This document shows, piece by piece, positions 38,026 through 50,600 of a DNA stretch of 64,000 nt. The position numbers and the translations under genes were made by a program. Location: positions 19,255,845 to 19,319,844 of the forward strand of contig NC_045133.1 of assembly GCF_007655135.1 (NCBI RefSeq), in the 5' to 3' direction. The number at the start of each line of letters is the position of its first letter. Position 1 is the first letter of the stretch. The DNA is from Punica granatum. Lineage: Eukaryota > Streptophyta > Magnoliopsida > Myrtales > Lythraceae. The notes under the pieces were generated by a model. The model searched no databases, had not been told where the DNA came from, and was given only the letters and a program-made list of their open reading frames with translations.

Positions 38026-40700
38026 TTACGGCTTGACCGAAAACTTGAAGAGCATGATATGATTGTACGTCTGTCCAGGGTTAACTATCTCCGAAGGGAA
38101 GTTCGGGTGGTTCACGGAGTCAGGAAACTTCTGGGTCTCCAAGCACAGAGCCGCGTGAGCCTTATACACGCACCCGCCCTTCCCCTTGACATCCTTGAGC
38201 ATGCTCCCCGTGTAGAACTGCACCCCGGGCTGGTTCGTGTATAACTCCATGACACGTCCCGATCTCTTGTCGTGGACCACTGCTGCCTTCTGCAGGGATT
38301 TGCTCCCCTCAGCCCTGTCGAGGACGTAATTTATGTCGAAGCCCTTAGGCAGGGACTTAATCTGGGATCCTATCTGGTGGGGCTGTAGGAAATCATAAGG
38401 TGTCCCCTTGACAGGAGAGATCTGCCCCGTCGGGATGAGAAGGGAATCCGTGGGTGTGATGTGGGATCCAAGGATTTGGATCTCTTCGGATAGGATATCG
38501 CCGCTGTTGTGACCTCCGAGGTTCCAGTACGTGTGCTGGGCTAGGTTCGCGGGGGTCACCTTGTCTAAGGCCTTAGCCTTCATCGATATGCTCAGCTTAT
38601 CATCTCCCAGCAGGGTATAGGAGACCGTTATGCGCAGGTTTCCAGGAAATCCTGCCAGAAATAGTAAGAAAAAGAGAGATTTTCTGGTTAGAGCTAGGAG
38701 CAAACGATTGAAACATTCCGGTAAAATCCGTTCTTATAATGTGATTAGGGATCAGTCGATGATTTATCTCTGAAGCTGTTATCAAAATGTTAATTGCGTT
38801 GTTGGATAGATATGATGAAACAACGTGATTCGATCTTACCTTCTTCACCATCCTTGCTGAGATATTTGAATACGATGTGAGGTGCCCGACCATCTTTCTC
38901 GTATCTACTCACTTTCCAAGCGACATCACTGAAACCCTTAGGACCACCTATTGTGCAAAACATCCAATTAATAATCCAGAAGAAAACATAAATTCTAGGG
39001 AATATATTATAGTGAAAATTTAGATCAATTGTCATCCTAAAGGAACCAAAATATTAAACATAAACAGGAGAGGAGGAATCATATTCAAATATTGTACCAT
39101 GGAGCATGTTTTTGCCTTCGTTCGGGACAAGTTTGTATTTGGTCCCGTTGAGAGTGAACTGAGCATTTGCTATTCTGTTCGCGACCCTCCCAACCACGGA
39201 TCCAAAGTAAGTCGAATCATTCTGAATCACAAGAGCTGTCGCATCAATCACACCATTCGTGTATGAATTGTTGGACTCATTGTATACAAGATTATTGCAA
39301 ATCTGATTCAATAATATGATTAATTTTAGTACTGATGACTTAAAAACTAAATAAATTGTTGTGTCTTGATTATCAGTCGCCCTTCCAAATTACTTAATGT
39401 CGAATGGCCGATTTATTTATTCAATCTCTCATCATATCTCGACCAAGCAATGGTCAAACAAGAAAAGCTGATAAATTCATAAACTAACGAGATAAATAAG
39501 ATTCGCCTTCCTCCATTTCTAGTGAGATAATAATAATATAACGTCCTCGGGCGTCCTTGTCGTAAACAGAGCAATCATAATCAATTAAAGTAACATTAAG
39601 ATATAATTTTTTTAACATTAAGATATTTAATCCCTCTCTATGATTTGGTAAGACCACTTGATTATTGAGATAGACCAAAAATGGGCACATAGGACAGAAA
39701 AGTACAGCTAGTTTTGGAACAACGCTCATGTTTCATTTGTCGTGTCTACGTATATTCTACAGACCAAACAAACGGTTCTTTTTCATTGATGGCTCGGTTT
39801 TGCTAAACACCAAGAAATTCTCCTAGACATTCCGGTTCCGACTCTTAAAATGAGATCATCCATACTCGTTTATTAGCTTTTTTTTATTTCCACATGAGTC
39901 TTTTTTATAACAGAAAATTAAAAAGGTTTTCTCGTAATATTACTACTTATCACTCACGAATTATAATTTTATTATTATCCAACAAATTTTATTACTAAAA
40001 AAGAGCATTTTATTAAACAAGACTATTATTAGTAATTTTAGGCATATATTTTACTTATCTTTTTCAGTGAACAGAAAATTTAGATACGGAGCGATCACAA
40101 TATATATTTAGATAAATGGAAAATTTTTTAATCTGGTAATAATCAGAATAAAAGAAAAAGAAAGAATGATAAACAGTCGAGAAAGGGGTGATTTCTTAAC
40201 TGGCTGATCCTTTTGAAAGCTTCAATCGTTTGAACGATAGAAGCAAAACGAATGTGAAGTTATTGCTCCTTGATTTATTTAAAAGACGAAGTAAGGAATC
40301 TTATCTAACCTTATAATCCTTGGCGGAATCGTACCCGAGAACCACATCATCGAGCTTTCCTGAACGACGCAGGGGAAAACAGGGCAACCAATAAGAGGAG
40401 AAATCATCAATTACCGGAGGAAGAAGAAGGAATGAAGAAACAACGTATTCACTAATGCATAAAATATGTGTACATATAAATACGTATATGGTGAGACCGA
40501 CCTTTCTTGTCGGGCAAAACGAGGGACATAATGGTGGCGCCCCAATTGGTTACTTTCATTGTCACATTGCCTTTCTTGAGCTCGTAGACCCCAATCTCCT
40601 CCTTGCCATGGCTGGCTTCCGATCCGGACGAGCTACCATTAGCGGAAGTAAGAGCGAGAACGAAGAAGAAGATCGAAATAAGGTTAAAGGTCCTGGTCAT
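38026..40700 (-). CDS. Aldose 1-epimerase (galactose mutarotase-like), secreted
   Basis: Five exons: 40700-40502, 40359-40310, 39221-39098, 38947-38840 and 38651-38026, all GT-AG and in frame, about 368 aa. The first about 22 residues form a signal peptide (LISIFFFVLALTSANG), so the protein probably enters the secretory pathway. Family motifs run in order: VTNWGATIMSLVLPDK, LGYDS, YFGSVVGRVANRIA, NMLHGG (His124), HTYWNLGGH (His200, general acid by homology) and CLETQKFPDSVNHP (Glu332, general base by homology). The enzyme interconverts alpha and beta anomers of aldoses such as galactose and glucose. Substrate preference of plant members is uncertain. Length is normal for the family. Confidence 0.92.
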
Positions 40701-41528
40701 TTTGAGGAAGGTAAAGAAGAAGAAGAAGGAGAAGAAGAAAGGAAGAAGAAGATAATGGTTGATTTGGTATCAATGCGAGTGGGTAAGGTAAGGGGGGGAG
40801 AGGTATGCTGCTTTGAAGGGCGTTCTGATCATCTCATGTGCTTAAAAATGGGAAGCTAATTATAGCAGTGAGAGTGGAGACAGAGAGAATATCGGGCGTA
40901 CATTGGAAGTAGGAACGACGAAGAGAGATGAGAGAGAGTTTAGTGTTTTCTTTTCACAATAAAAGAAGGGAAAAAAAAAAGAAAATAGAAAACTCCATTG
41001 GTGTCCTCCAGTTGGTTTGACTTCCTTTGTTGATTGAATTATTGCTATGATTTCGGGATAATTCGTAGAGATTTTTCTTTTTTTCTTATAAGAAAGTCAC
41101 GTGCATTTAATAAAATTAATTAAAAAAATACAAATAATATCACTAAGGAGAATCGAATTTAAAACTCCGTCATCCCTAATCGATATACGTGTCCTCCCAC
41201 TACTCCATTCTTCTTCTTTTTTTTTTCAAAAGTATCTGTACTTCTAATTATTGCTACTATTGCAACACACTCATGTCATACACACTACACAGGTCTACAA
41301 TTATATGAGATAATAATTTTTCAGATGATGTAAAAAAAATTATTCTTTATCTGGATAATTTTTTTAAAATTTTCTGTGATGTCATATATCTGCAAAATGA
41401 CAACAACTTATTATAATAAAAATACCTTATCATAATAACGTGTTTGTTTGAATTTTTATTTAATGACTGTTCATAATATAACTCATTGGGCACGCTCAAT
41501 ATCGAAAACATAGTCACCATATCTAATT

Positions 41529-42635
41529 CTTCTTCTTCTTCTTTTTTTGGGAACCGTGGTGAAACTTCGCATTACTCAACTCAAAAAATATGCACAAAGT
41601 TTACCAAGTACATCGCAGAACCAGAGCTCAACAACTGAGCCAACAGCAAAATAACAACTATTAGAAACTCAAAATTGTAATATAGAAGCTTCAATTCCTA
41701 GATTTCCAGCGAAGGATGACCTCAAAAGCTTAAACTGAAGCTTTGGTGTTGTCATGATGTCATGTTCTCCATCTTGACAGCAAAAACAATTTGATTAACC
41801 ATCTCTGCTACTGTCTTGGATTTACTTTGAAAGGAAATATCCGGCTATTCCTCTCTAGCCACACATAGGAGACATAGTGACTCCAAAGCAACTTTTTTAT
41901 ATTAATATCAAGAGTTGCACCCTTTTGAGAGATGATCCATGTTGATTCTGAGGCCCAATCAACTACATTCTTATGAATACCAGCTCTGCCAAGCACACTC
42001 ATCCATATTCTTTTAGTGACATCGCAGGAAAAGAAGAAGTGCTCTCGCGTCTCCAGCTGTTGCTTACAAAACTCGCAATGACTTACTTGGACCGAAGTAT
42101 TCCTATTTGAGTAGCCAATCCCTTGTGACAAGTCTGTTCATCCAAGCTAGCCAACAAATAAAAGACACCCGAGGTACATGACCTGTGAACCATATGGCTT
42201 TTGTCCACGTAACACCGTAACTTCTCTCACAAGTGTGCTCCCAAGCGCTTTTAGAAGTGAAGCTCCCCTTTCGATCCGGTCTCCATATGACTGCATCCCT
42301 GTCAGAGGTGGATATTCTAGCTGCCATGTCCATCATATGAGCTCCTTGAGAGTTGGAGGTCCTAGGCCAATGCCATTGCCCCCTTCTATACACTGCAGCT
42401 AACTTAGAATCTCGAGAAATGGAGGGAAAACCAGCAAGAACATTCGTACAATATCCAATCAGAGGGCCAACAGGAAGCCATGCATCATGCCAAAAGAACA
42501 CATTACTACCTGCCCCAGGCTTGTAACTGATCAAAAGATGAGATCCCTGAGCTGAAGTATCTTCCTCCAACTCCAAGAGCAGTCACCAGGGATTTTTAAC
42601 TGTCCAAAAACATCGACCTCTCAAAAGGTAATGTG
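41529..42635 (-). mobile_element. 5'-truncated L1-type LINE with A-rich tail and TSD
   Basis: On the minus strand the sequence encodes the end of a plant LINE ORF2: a pre-terminal region (GSNVFFWHDAWLP) and an RT zinc-binding domain (WTKAIWFTGHVPRVSFICWLAW; CEFCKQQLETREHFFFSC). It lies in two frames (42576-42103 and 42131-41808) broken by frameshifts. The 3' end is an A-rich tail, aaaaaaagaagaagaagaag. Flanks caccatatctaatt (41515-41528) and caccatatttagtt (42636-42649) form a 14-bp target duplication with two mismatches. The element is dead. Confidence 0.85.
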
Positions 42636-42659
42636 CACCATATTTAGTTTTTCTTTTGC

Positions 42660-43314
42660 CATTGACCATAATTAGTTACATATGAAATGGTTTTTCATAA
42701 ATAGAGTTGCTTATTATTGTAAAAAGAAAACAAATCAAAGGACGAAATAATATGATATAAATAAATTAACCTTGGGAATTATATTGGATCGAAATACTTC
42801 TTAGCATATGGATGGAAGTGAATAAAGTGTAGTTATAATTTTAAAATCAAACTTGAGTTTGAGCATACACAATATATATGATACCACATATATCTTGAAA
42901 ATGAAATTACTTGCGACGAAATATTATTATTATTATCAGTTTTTATCATTCTTTTGAAAGAATACATCAAACCAATAAATTTTACTACGTAGGATGCCAA
43001 AATGTACAAAGCACGTGCCATTCCTATAAGTAATTGAGGTTTTAAGTAGACTATAGTCAAAATGATGGAAATTTATTGAAAATAATAAAGTAGCTAATAA
43101 TTTTTCTTTTTACAAAAAAATTACCTCTGCTCACTTTAATGTAAAAGTTGATTTTTCACAAAACTACATTTTTGTGATAAAATGACCTTAGAGGAGAGGG
43201 TAAAAAGAAAAAAAAATTAGTCAGTTATTATTAAAAAATTTACCATATATATATATATATATATATATTGACTTGACTCTCACTAAATAAATTGGGATAG
43301 AATAGTAAATTATT

Positions 43315-43350
<36 letters not shown>

Positions 43351-43547
43351 TTGACTCTTTTGTTGAATATATAACTTGACTCCCACTTAATAAATAGGAA
43401 ATAGAATTGTAAAATTTTTAACTTTCACTGTAATTAGCATATAGTAATTATGATAATTTCATCTAATTGTAACTTAATTATAACTAATTTAATATTTTTA
43501 TTCATTAAAATAACTCATTCTCACATTCTTTAATACGGTAAATATCT
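42660..43547. other. AT-rich intergenic with AT microsatellites
   Basis: Contains (AT)n runs at 43245-43269 and 43317-43340 within an imperfect local duplication (gactctcactaaataaa and gactcccacttaataaa). No gene is recognised. Confidence 0.5.
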
Positions 43548-43556
43548 ATTACTAAA

Positions 43557-43851
43557 GGGTAAATTACAAAAAAAAAATCCAAGTTTTGTAAAATGTCTTA
43601 ATTTTGTCCCATAAGTTTTCTAAAATGTCTCAAAAATTATTTCCGTTATAACTTCCGTCAATTTTTGCCTATGTGTGACCTACGTGGACTGTTAAAGGGA
43701 CCCACCATCAGCAGCAAAAATTGACGAAAGTTATAACGGAGGTCATTTTTGTGACATTTTAGAAAACTTATGGTTTTTATTGTTACAAAATAAAATTTAT
43801 GAAAAAACTGAGACTTTTTACAAAATTTGGGGTTTTTTTTGTAATTTTCCC
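43557..43851. mobile_element. Palindromic MITE, Mutator-like, 9-bp TSD
   Basis: The element starts gggtaaattac and ends gtaattttccc. The halves are reverse complements over most of the 295 bp (for example tccgttataacttccgtcaattttt against aaaattgacgaaagttataacgga). Identical 9-bp flanks attactaaa occur at 43548-43556 and 43852-43860, the size expected for Mutator-like elements. There is no coding capacity. Confidence 0.85.
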
Positions 43852-43860
43852 ATTACTAAA

Positions 43861-44915
43861 TATACATCTAAAAAATAGTATAATTAAGAGAAAAACATGC
43901 TGATAATACATTTAATTGCTTAATTAGGAAATATTAAATTAAAACATCTATGTCAAAGGGATTCAAGGAGTTTAATACTTAATTTTAATAATTTTCCATT
44001 AATATATAGGATAATAAATAAATGATATTTATCCTTTTTTTTCAGATTGAATATTTAAATGAAATCTATTTTTATATATAAATTCTTTTGCAATGCGTAT
44101 ATTGTGTATAAAAGTAATTAAAAAAGCCTAAGACAAAATCTATGCCCACTAAGTTGAAAATGATAACAAAGAAAATTTGTCTCTTACTACATAAGCAATT
44201 GATATCCCAAATCAATATTATTGTTACTCCAAAAAAATATTATTATAAAACTAGGTGCAGCGCCACGCTTTTATGGACCATGAAATTTAACAAAATTACA
44301 TTTATATTAAATCTTTTAATTTATCGAGAACCATTTTCTCAAACTTGATTTTAATACGTATTCATGATTGGTAAAGTTGTTTATTATTTCATAAAAGGTC
44401 TAATGTTTATTTGTAAATCAATAAGAAATTTTTTTCTTTTACTTTTCAGTAAGAATGATCATAATTTTTATTAATGATATTTAATTCTTAGAACAGTCGT
44501 AATCAATCATGATATAACATTTTCAAAATGAATATTTGATTTAAACTATAAAAGTATTTAATTCGATGTTAATTTTATTTTCTATAGGAAAAAATTGCAC
44601 ATATAACCGATACCTTCTCTGGTCATAGTGCAGGCGGGAGTGAGGGGAAAGGGGTGCGGGGCGAGGTGGGGCGGTGGGTGACAATTGTCGGCCAGGCCCT
44701 CGCCTAAATATGTACGCATATTGATACTTAAATGATCAGTTAACATTTTAGAACACATACATAATTTATGATCAAATTAAAAAACAAAGAAAAATAGATC
44801 GCATTCTATTCCGTACATTGAACGGATTTCAGACCAGTTTCATCGTCTTGAAAGCAAGATGCAAAGCAAAGGGAAGCGGTATGAATTTTAAACTGAAGAT
44901 AAATAACTCAAGGGT
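43861..44915. other. AT-rich intergenic
   Basis: No gene is recognised. A short GC-rich patch (about 44628-44700, gggcgaggtggggcggtg) stands out from the AT-rich surroundings. Confidence 0.45.
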
Positions 44916-44924
44916 ATTAGAAGA

Positions 44925-46769
44925 GAGTTAATGACCTAAATGCACCTCTTCCCAAAACTATTTACCATTTGTCTCTCTTCTCAAACTATTTCCCATTTTG
45001 GACCTTAAACCCATTTTTATTATTAGTTTAATAGAAAAGGTGGGAATAAAAATTAAAAAAGAAAAAGAAAGAAAGACAAAGGATTGAACATATTTTCTTT
45101 TGAGAATTGATTGAAAATAAAATAAAATAACAACATCCTGACACTCGCTGATTCTCTATTAATTAGTAATCGAGCTTGAGTCGTACCGATTTCAATTTAA
45201 TTATTGTAATTTAAAATTTGTTAAACTTCCAGCAATAAGTTATACATAAATATTATTTTCCCATTAATATTAAAACATAAATTTTACCGTGGATGCAATC
45301 AATGAAAAGAGTAATAAACTCTATAACAATTAAAATAAATATTATTATTATGATCATTCGATTGTAAATTATTTTAATTGCATAATATATATATATATAT
45401 ATATATAAAAGTCAGCTTTGAAACTCATGTGCACATCCAACAAGATTTCTTGGTTTGTTTTTTTAAAAAAAATTTATTTATAGAGTAAAATTCCCATTAT
45501 ACCTCATTTCATCTAATTCCTAACTTTAATTCAATTTCTTTTTTATTTTAAGTCTGATTTCTTTTGGCATAATCCACAAGAGTATACAGAGGACAAAGTA
45601 GATTATCAAGTACATTGTGAATAAAGAGTTAAAAGAAATGATTCGAGTCATGTAATTTCGCCTATAATGAAATTTGATTCCACATTTTTTTTGTACTTTT
45701 CTTAGAATTTTTAATTTTTCACAACTTCTTGCTAAAATATCTAAATAAGATAGATTTATTCACAATACATATTAAACTCTCGAATTACTATTTTTTGTCA
45801 AAAGTTTGTAAATTTTCACATATTAAAATAAATAGAGTAAAAAAATTATATGTGATATACTTCATACATAGTCCATATTAACATTATTATTAAATTTAAT
45901 TTCTTATTTTTAATTTATAAATGTATATTTAAATTTTTATATATTAGAGATTTTTATTTATAAAACCCATACAATGCATGGGTCTAAAAACTCAGTCATA
46001 TGTATTGATAATTACATGCCAATTATGTTTGTTACCCTATAAAGATGAGAGAAAATAGAGGAAGCTTTAATTTGCATGAAATAAAATCCAGAAAGTTGGA
46101 ATTCTTTGTTTTTTTTTATGAGAAAGATGGAACTCTATTTAAATGATGACATGGCCCATCATTATATAGACAAACAATGTCCATGTCTTTCAATATTAGA
46201 AAATGATTATATATCAAACATGGTTTGAGGAATGTACGAGCCCATCTTTCAATAAGTTAAACAAAATTGGTATTCCAAATTAAATCAAAATAAATACCAT
46301 CTTAGTTTATTATGGACTCCTTGAGTGACGAAATTGTGATCTTATCTATAGGAATTCATTACATCATGTGTCCCCAGTGATGGTCGGCCTTTTTACATCT
46401 TTTCTTGTCTAATTGTGGGTTTTCCTTTGCAAGAGAGAAAAGGGACTACCAAAGAAGATGGCATAAATATTGATAGCTGGATTGAAATATGATGGAGAAA
46501 AATAGGATTATCAAGAAGATGAGATAAGATATCAAGTCAACACCATGAGGCTGGAGGTCATAATTTACCCCAACGGTCGATCAAGGGGAGTGATGGGGTT
46601 GCATATTATTATTTCAATCTTTGGTCTTTTTATTTTTTGATTTGTTTCAAAGATATTCATGAAAATAATAAAAATAAGAGAATAGAGGTCCAAAATGGTA
46701 AATAGTTTGGGGGGAGGGGTCTATATTGGTAAATAGCTTTGGAAAGGGGTCTGTTTTGATCATTAACTC
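44925..46769. mobile_element. Mutator-like non-autonomous element, 1.85 kb, 9-bp TSD
   Basis: Left end gagttaatgacc and right end gatcattaactc are inverted. The inverted repeat continues imperfectly for about 160 bp (actatttaccat and ccattttggacc on the left; ggtccaaaatggtaaatagt on the right). The exact 9-bp direct repeat attagaaga flanks the element (44916-44924 and 46770-46778). The interior is AT-rich, holds an (AT)n tract at about 45386-45408, and has no transposase or captured gene frame that I can recognise. Long TIRs plus a 9-bp TSD fit a non-autonomous MULE. Confidence 0.82.
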
Positions 46770-46778
46770 ATTAGAAGA

Positions 46779-47660
46779 TACTAGATAGTGGAGTCAGGAG
46801 AGATGGGAGCTAGTGAACAAACTCATCATGACGATAGTACGGTGTGAATTACAATGGGGAAAACAAAGAATCGAATGGGGGAAAGGTTTGAATTATTGCA
46901 ATCGGGCATCAATCATGACGTAAAACTTATGGGGACTCCTCCTAACGGGCAAGTGACTGTGATTTCCATGTTTTTCCAAGTTATTTTGCTTGACGAACCA
47001 AAACGAAGTAGCTCAAATATTATTCGAGATAGATATAGAAATGATGATAAAATTGAAGTCGCAGCCTAATTCTTATTTGTTCTATCTAGCAAAAGTAGGA
47101 TTCGATAATATTCCTACTACTATTGCCTTTCATATGCCACGGACAAAGGCGTTATTTGCCGGTATACCAACCCTTTTTAAGTATAAACTCAGGTTTGCTT
47201 TGTATATTTCGGATATGGGATTATAACTTTCTTAATATATACTAGTCCTCATGCATAGTGTGGATATCGATGTTTGTAATTCTCTATATCACCCGCTCTC
47301 ATGTGTAACTCGCTATTTGCCTTGAAAGTATATGGGGGGCATTACACATCGCGTGGAGAGGAGAAGCCAGCAACTCGTATACACATTCACTGACCAGTAC
47401 ATCTATGATTGCTTGTGGCTAAAATCTTAAAGAAGCAGAGGACCAAGGAATGAAGCAATTCAAATGTGTCTAAGATCTTATTACTGGATGGAATCCTCTG
47501 CAGTTGGTGCAGTTGTCTCTATAATGTATGATAAATTATTCAAGTTTGAATCCACCATATTCATCTCTCATATTATACAATACATCGTACCTCGCGTGAA
47601 AAGATCAAATTTATAATGTTGACAATAAGATTACTGAAGATTAAATGGGGGAGAAATGCA
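46779..47660. other. intergenic downstream of carboxypeptidase gene
   Basis: Two short overlapping plus-strand ORFs (46854-47069, 46990-47226) have no recognisable family. Part of the right side may be the 3' UTR of the minus-strand carboxypeptidase gene. Confidence 0.4.
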
Positions 47661-47669
47661 GCATGTATA

Positions 47670-50600
47670 TCACTCGCGTTGACGAAGTGGGGATCCGTTG
47701 AGGAAGGATCGGAACAATGTGAGGGCCTGAGATGGAGATGTGAAGGGGACTTCGTGGGCCCCACCCCTTACCGTTGCAAATGTCAGAAGTGTCTTCTTTT
47801 GCCCTAGAAATGACCCGAAGGATTGTGACCAACCTCCGATCTGCAAAATACAATAAATTATACAAAAATCAACTATGGATTGGAAAAAAAGGGGAAGTAC
47901 AAAAATATATTGTAATTTGATCTTAGAATAAATTGGACCATGTAATTTTTTGAGGGGCAATTAATACCTTGTAATTTACGTGAGACATAATGAATCTCAC
48001 CATTAATTTTTTTATCACTGTTGGTTCTCAAACTTTTCTTTTTGCTATTAATACCCTCAAATTTTCAACTTTTTGCAATTTAATCCTAAAATTCGAGGGG
48101 AAAAAAAGGAAGGGACTTGGATCACCGGTCAACGAGCCCGACCCCACCACCGAGGTCGTTGACACTCACAGAGGACGTCAGAAACCTCGAGGGTCGGGTC
48201 AAGATCTTACATTTGGTGGCTCCGACCCCCGAACTGACCTGGATCTCAAACTCGAAATCCCCGTCGATTCCGGTGTGGGGGCCGTGCGACCCCAACCCCA
48301 CCTCCATGGTCGTCGGCATTCTTTGTGGGTGCATGCGACCTTTGTGGTGAGGTTGGGGTCACCAACCGGCAACCCCATCCCCTTCCCTTTCTTTTTCTTT
48401 TTTTTTCCCGAATTTTAGGACCAAATTAAAGAAAGTTGAAAGTTTGAGGATAATAATGGCAAAAGAAAAGTTTGAGGACCAAAAGCGATGAAAAATTAAT
48501 GGTAAGGTCTATTATGTCTCACGAAGTAAATCTCATGGCGTTAGTTATCCATCGAAAAATCACATGGTTCAATTTGTCCCAAACTCAAACCACAATGAAG
48601 ATTTTTGTACTTTTCTGGAAAAAAAATGAAAAAAAAGACCGATTAGTATTAGATAGATGAAGCAACAAAAAAAGGGGTTAATATCATCATATAGGACGAT
48701 AGTTTGAAAATTTTTACTACATAGCACATATCATATTAATTTCACCATTCAGCACGTTATTTTAAAATTTTTCATGACAAGCAATAATTTCACCAAATAG
48801 CACAAAATTGTGAAAATTTTTGACCATATAGAACAAAATTGTGAAATTTTTTCACCATATAGTACAAAAAATTGACGAAAAATCAATGTCGTGCTAAGTG
48901 GTGAAAAAATTTCATTGTGCTACGTGATGAAGTTATTGCTTATCATAAAAAAAATTCAAAATATCATGCTAAATAGTGAAATTAGTACGATACGTGCTAT
49001 AAATTTTCAAAATATCGTGTCATATGGTGATATTAATAATAAAAAAAAGCTATATATTGATGCTTCCTAATAATTTTGGTGAAAATATGGGTAGACAATG
49101 ATGGTCCACCTGTGCTTTTTCTACTATGAACAATATTTTTATATGATATTTTTTGCCGGATTTGTTCTTATGAGTTGAAAATTATGATTTGAGTTAAATT
49201 TGCCAGTTATGAACGTAATTATTTCACTTAAATTAATAAGTCATTATGAAAAATCCGTATACTTATACTAAATCTCAAGTATCAATCAATCATATGTAAT
49301 TTTAGTTTCAAAAGTTTTAAATCAGTATTTTTAATTATTTCAGTACTTTTTCATTAACAGTACGTGCACACTCGAACCAAACTCTAGCTGTTATTTACTC
49401 ATTTAGGACCTATCAGAGTAGTAGATCTTATTAGAGAAATTACCTGCTTCTTGTTGTACCAGGGACCATAATCAGTGAATGGAAGCAGCCCCAAATGGCT
49501 TGCCACTTTATTGGCTATGATTCTTGTCTGAGTGAGTGGGATTTTTGTATCTTGGTCCCCACTAATTTCACAAAAAATATAAAACATTAAATAATATGAG
49601 TGTGCATATATATATATAATCAATGGAATTAATTAATTACTGAAAAATATAAAGATATTAATTAGGTTTGGACCTGTAAAACCAGATGGGGATGTCTGCC
49701 ATGATGAGATCTTCGATTAGGGGGATGAGGTTAGTGTCTACATTTTCATATTGATACTGAAGAGGCCTGCAAAAATTTTAAAAATCAATATATATACATA
49801 TATTTAATTCTTTGTTAACTTCCTCCTTATTAAAAACTCATTGAAAACACATTATTATCAAAATCAAGTCGATGCCTGAATGGCAATTAGTCTAGTCAAT
49901 AGATTGAAAACATCACATAGTCTCATTAGGAAAAAAAAATGACAGTCATATTTTCTGAACCAAAGTTGGGTTAATTTATGTAAAATTAGTACTTTGCCCC
50001 CCTGAACTTTAAATTTTTTAAATTTTGTCCAAAAAATATAAATTTGCCCCCTGGATAAAAATCTTGACTCCGTCCCTGACTAGAAGTAACTCCGGGTGAT
50101 GTTACCTATTCTTCACTTTTGATCTCCCTAGTTTCATTTCATGAATGTAACTAAATTCACCAATTTACTCTTTCCCTCCCGAAGGTTTGCACCATGATCA
50201 AGCAACACGTAGACTTTCAATAAAACAGACTGTGTTAACTTGTTTCGATCGGGTATGGCATAGCAGGTGGTTCTTCGAATGTCTAGAGAGAATAGGGGCA
50301 AAATTCAAAATTTCGTATTCGCAGGGAGAAAAATTAAGAATTTTATTTGAAGGATATACATATATATTAGCATCATACCCTCCGCAGAATTTCCAACGGG
50401 AAGGGACGTTAGTGGTGTTGGCATAGAGGGCCCTTTGGACTTCAGGCCTATTCAGGTATGTAAATATCCTGTCGTTGAGGCATGGATCCCCCACTTTCGA
50501 CCTTGTCCTTCCCCTAATGCCCTGTATATGATTTTTTTTTTAAAAAAAATTCCAAACAATTAGTACAAATCTTATATTTCCAGCCAAAAAAAGAGTACAA

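Noticed and set aside
46854..47226. Two overlapping plus-strand ORFs (71 and 78 codons)
   Set aside because: No family resemblance, no promoter or splice context, adjacent to a transposon.
49399..49443. Read-through C-terminus of carboxypeptidase exon 9 ([14 protein letters not shown])
   Set aside because: It is intronic translation; the family needs the His-containing exon found at 47670-47840.
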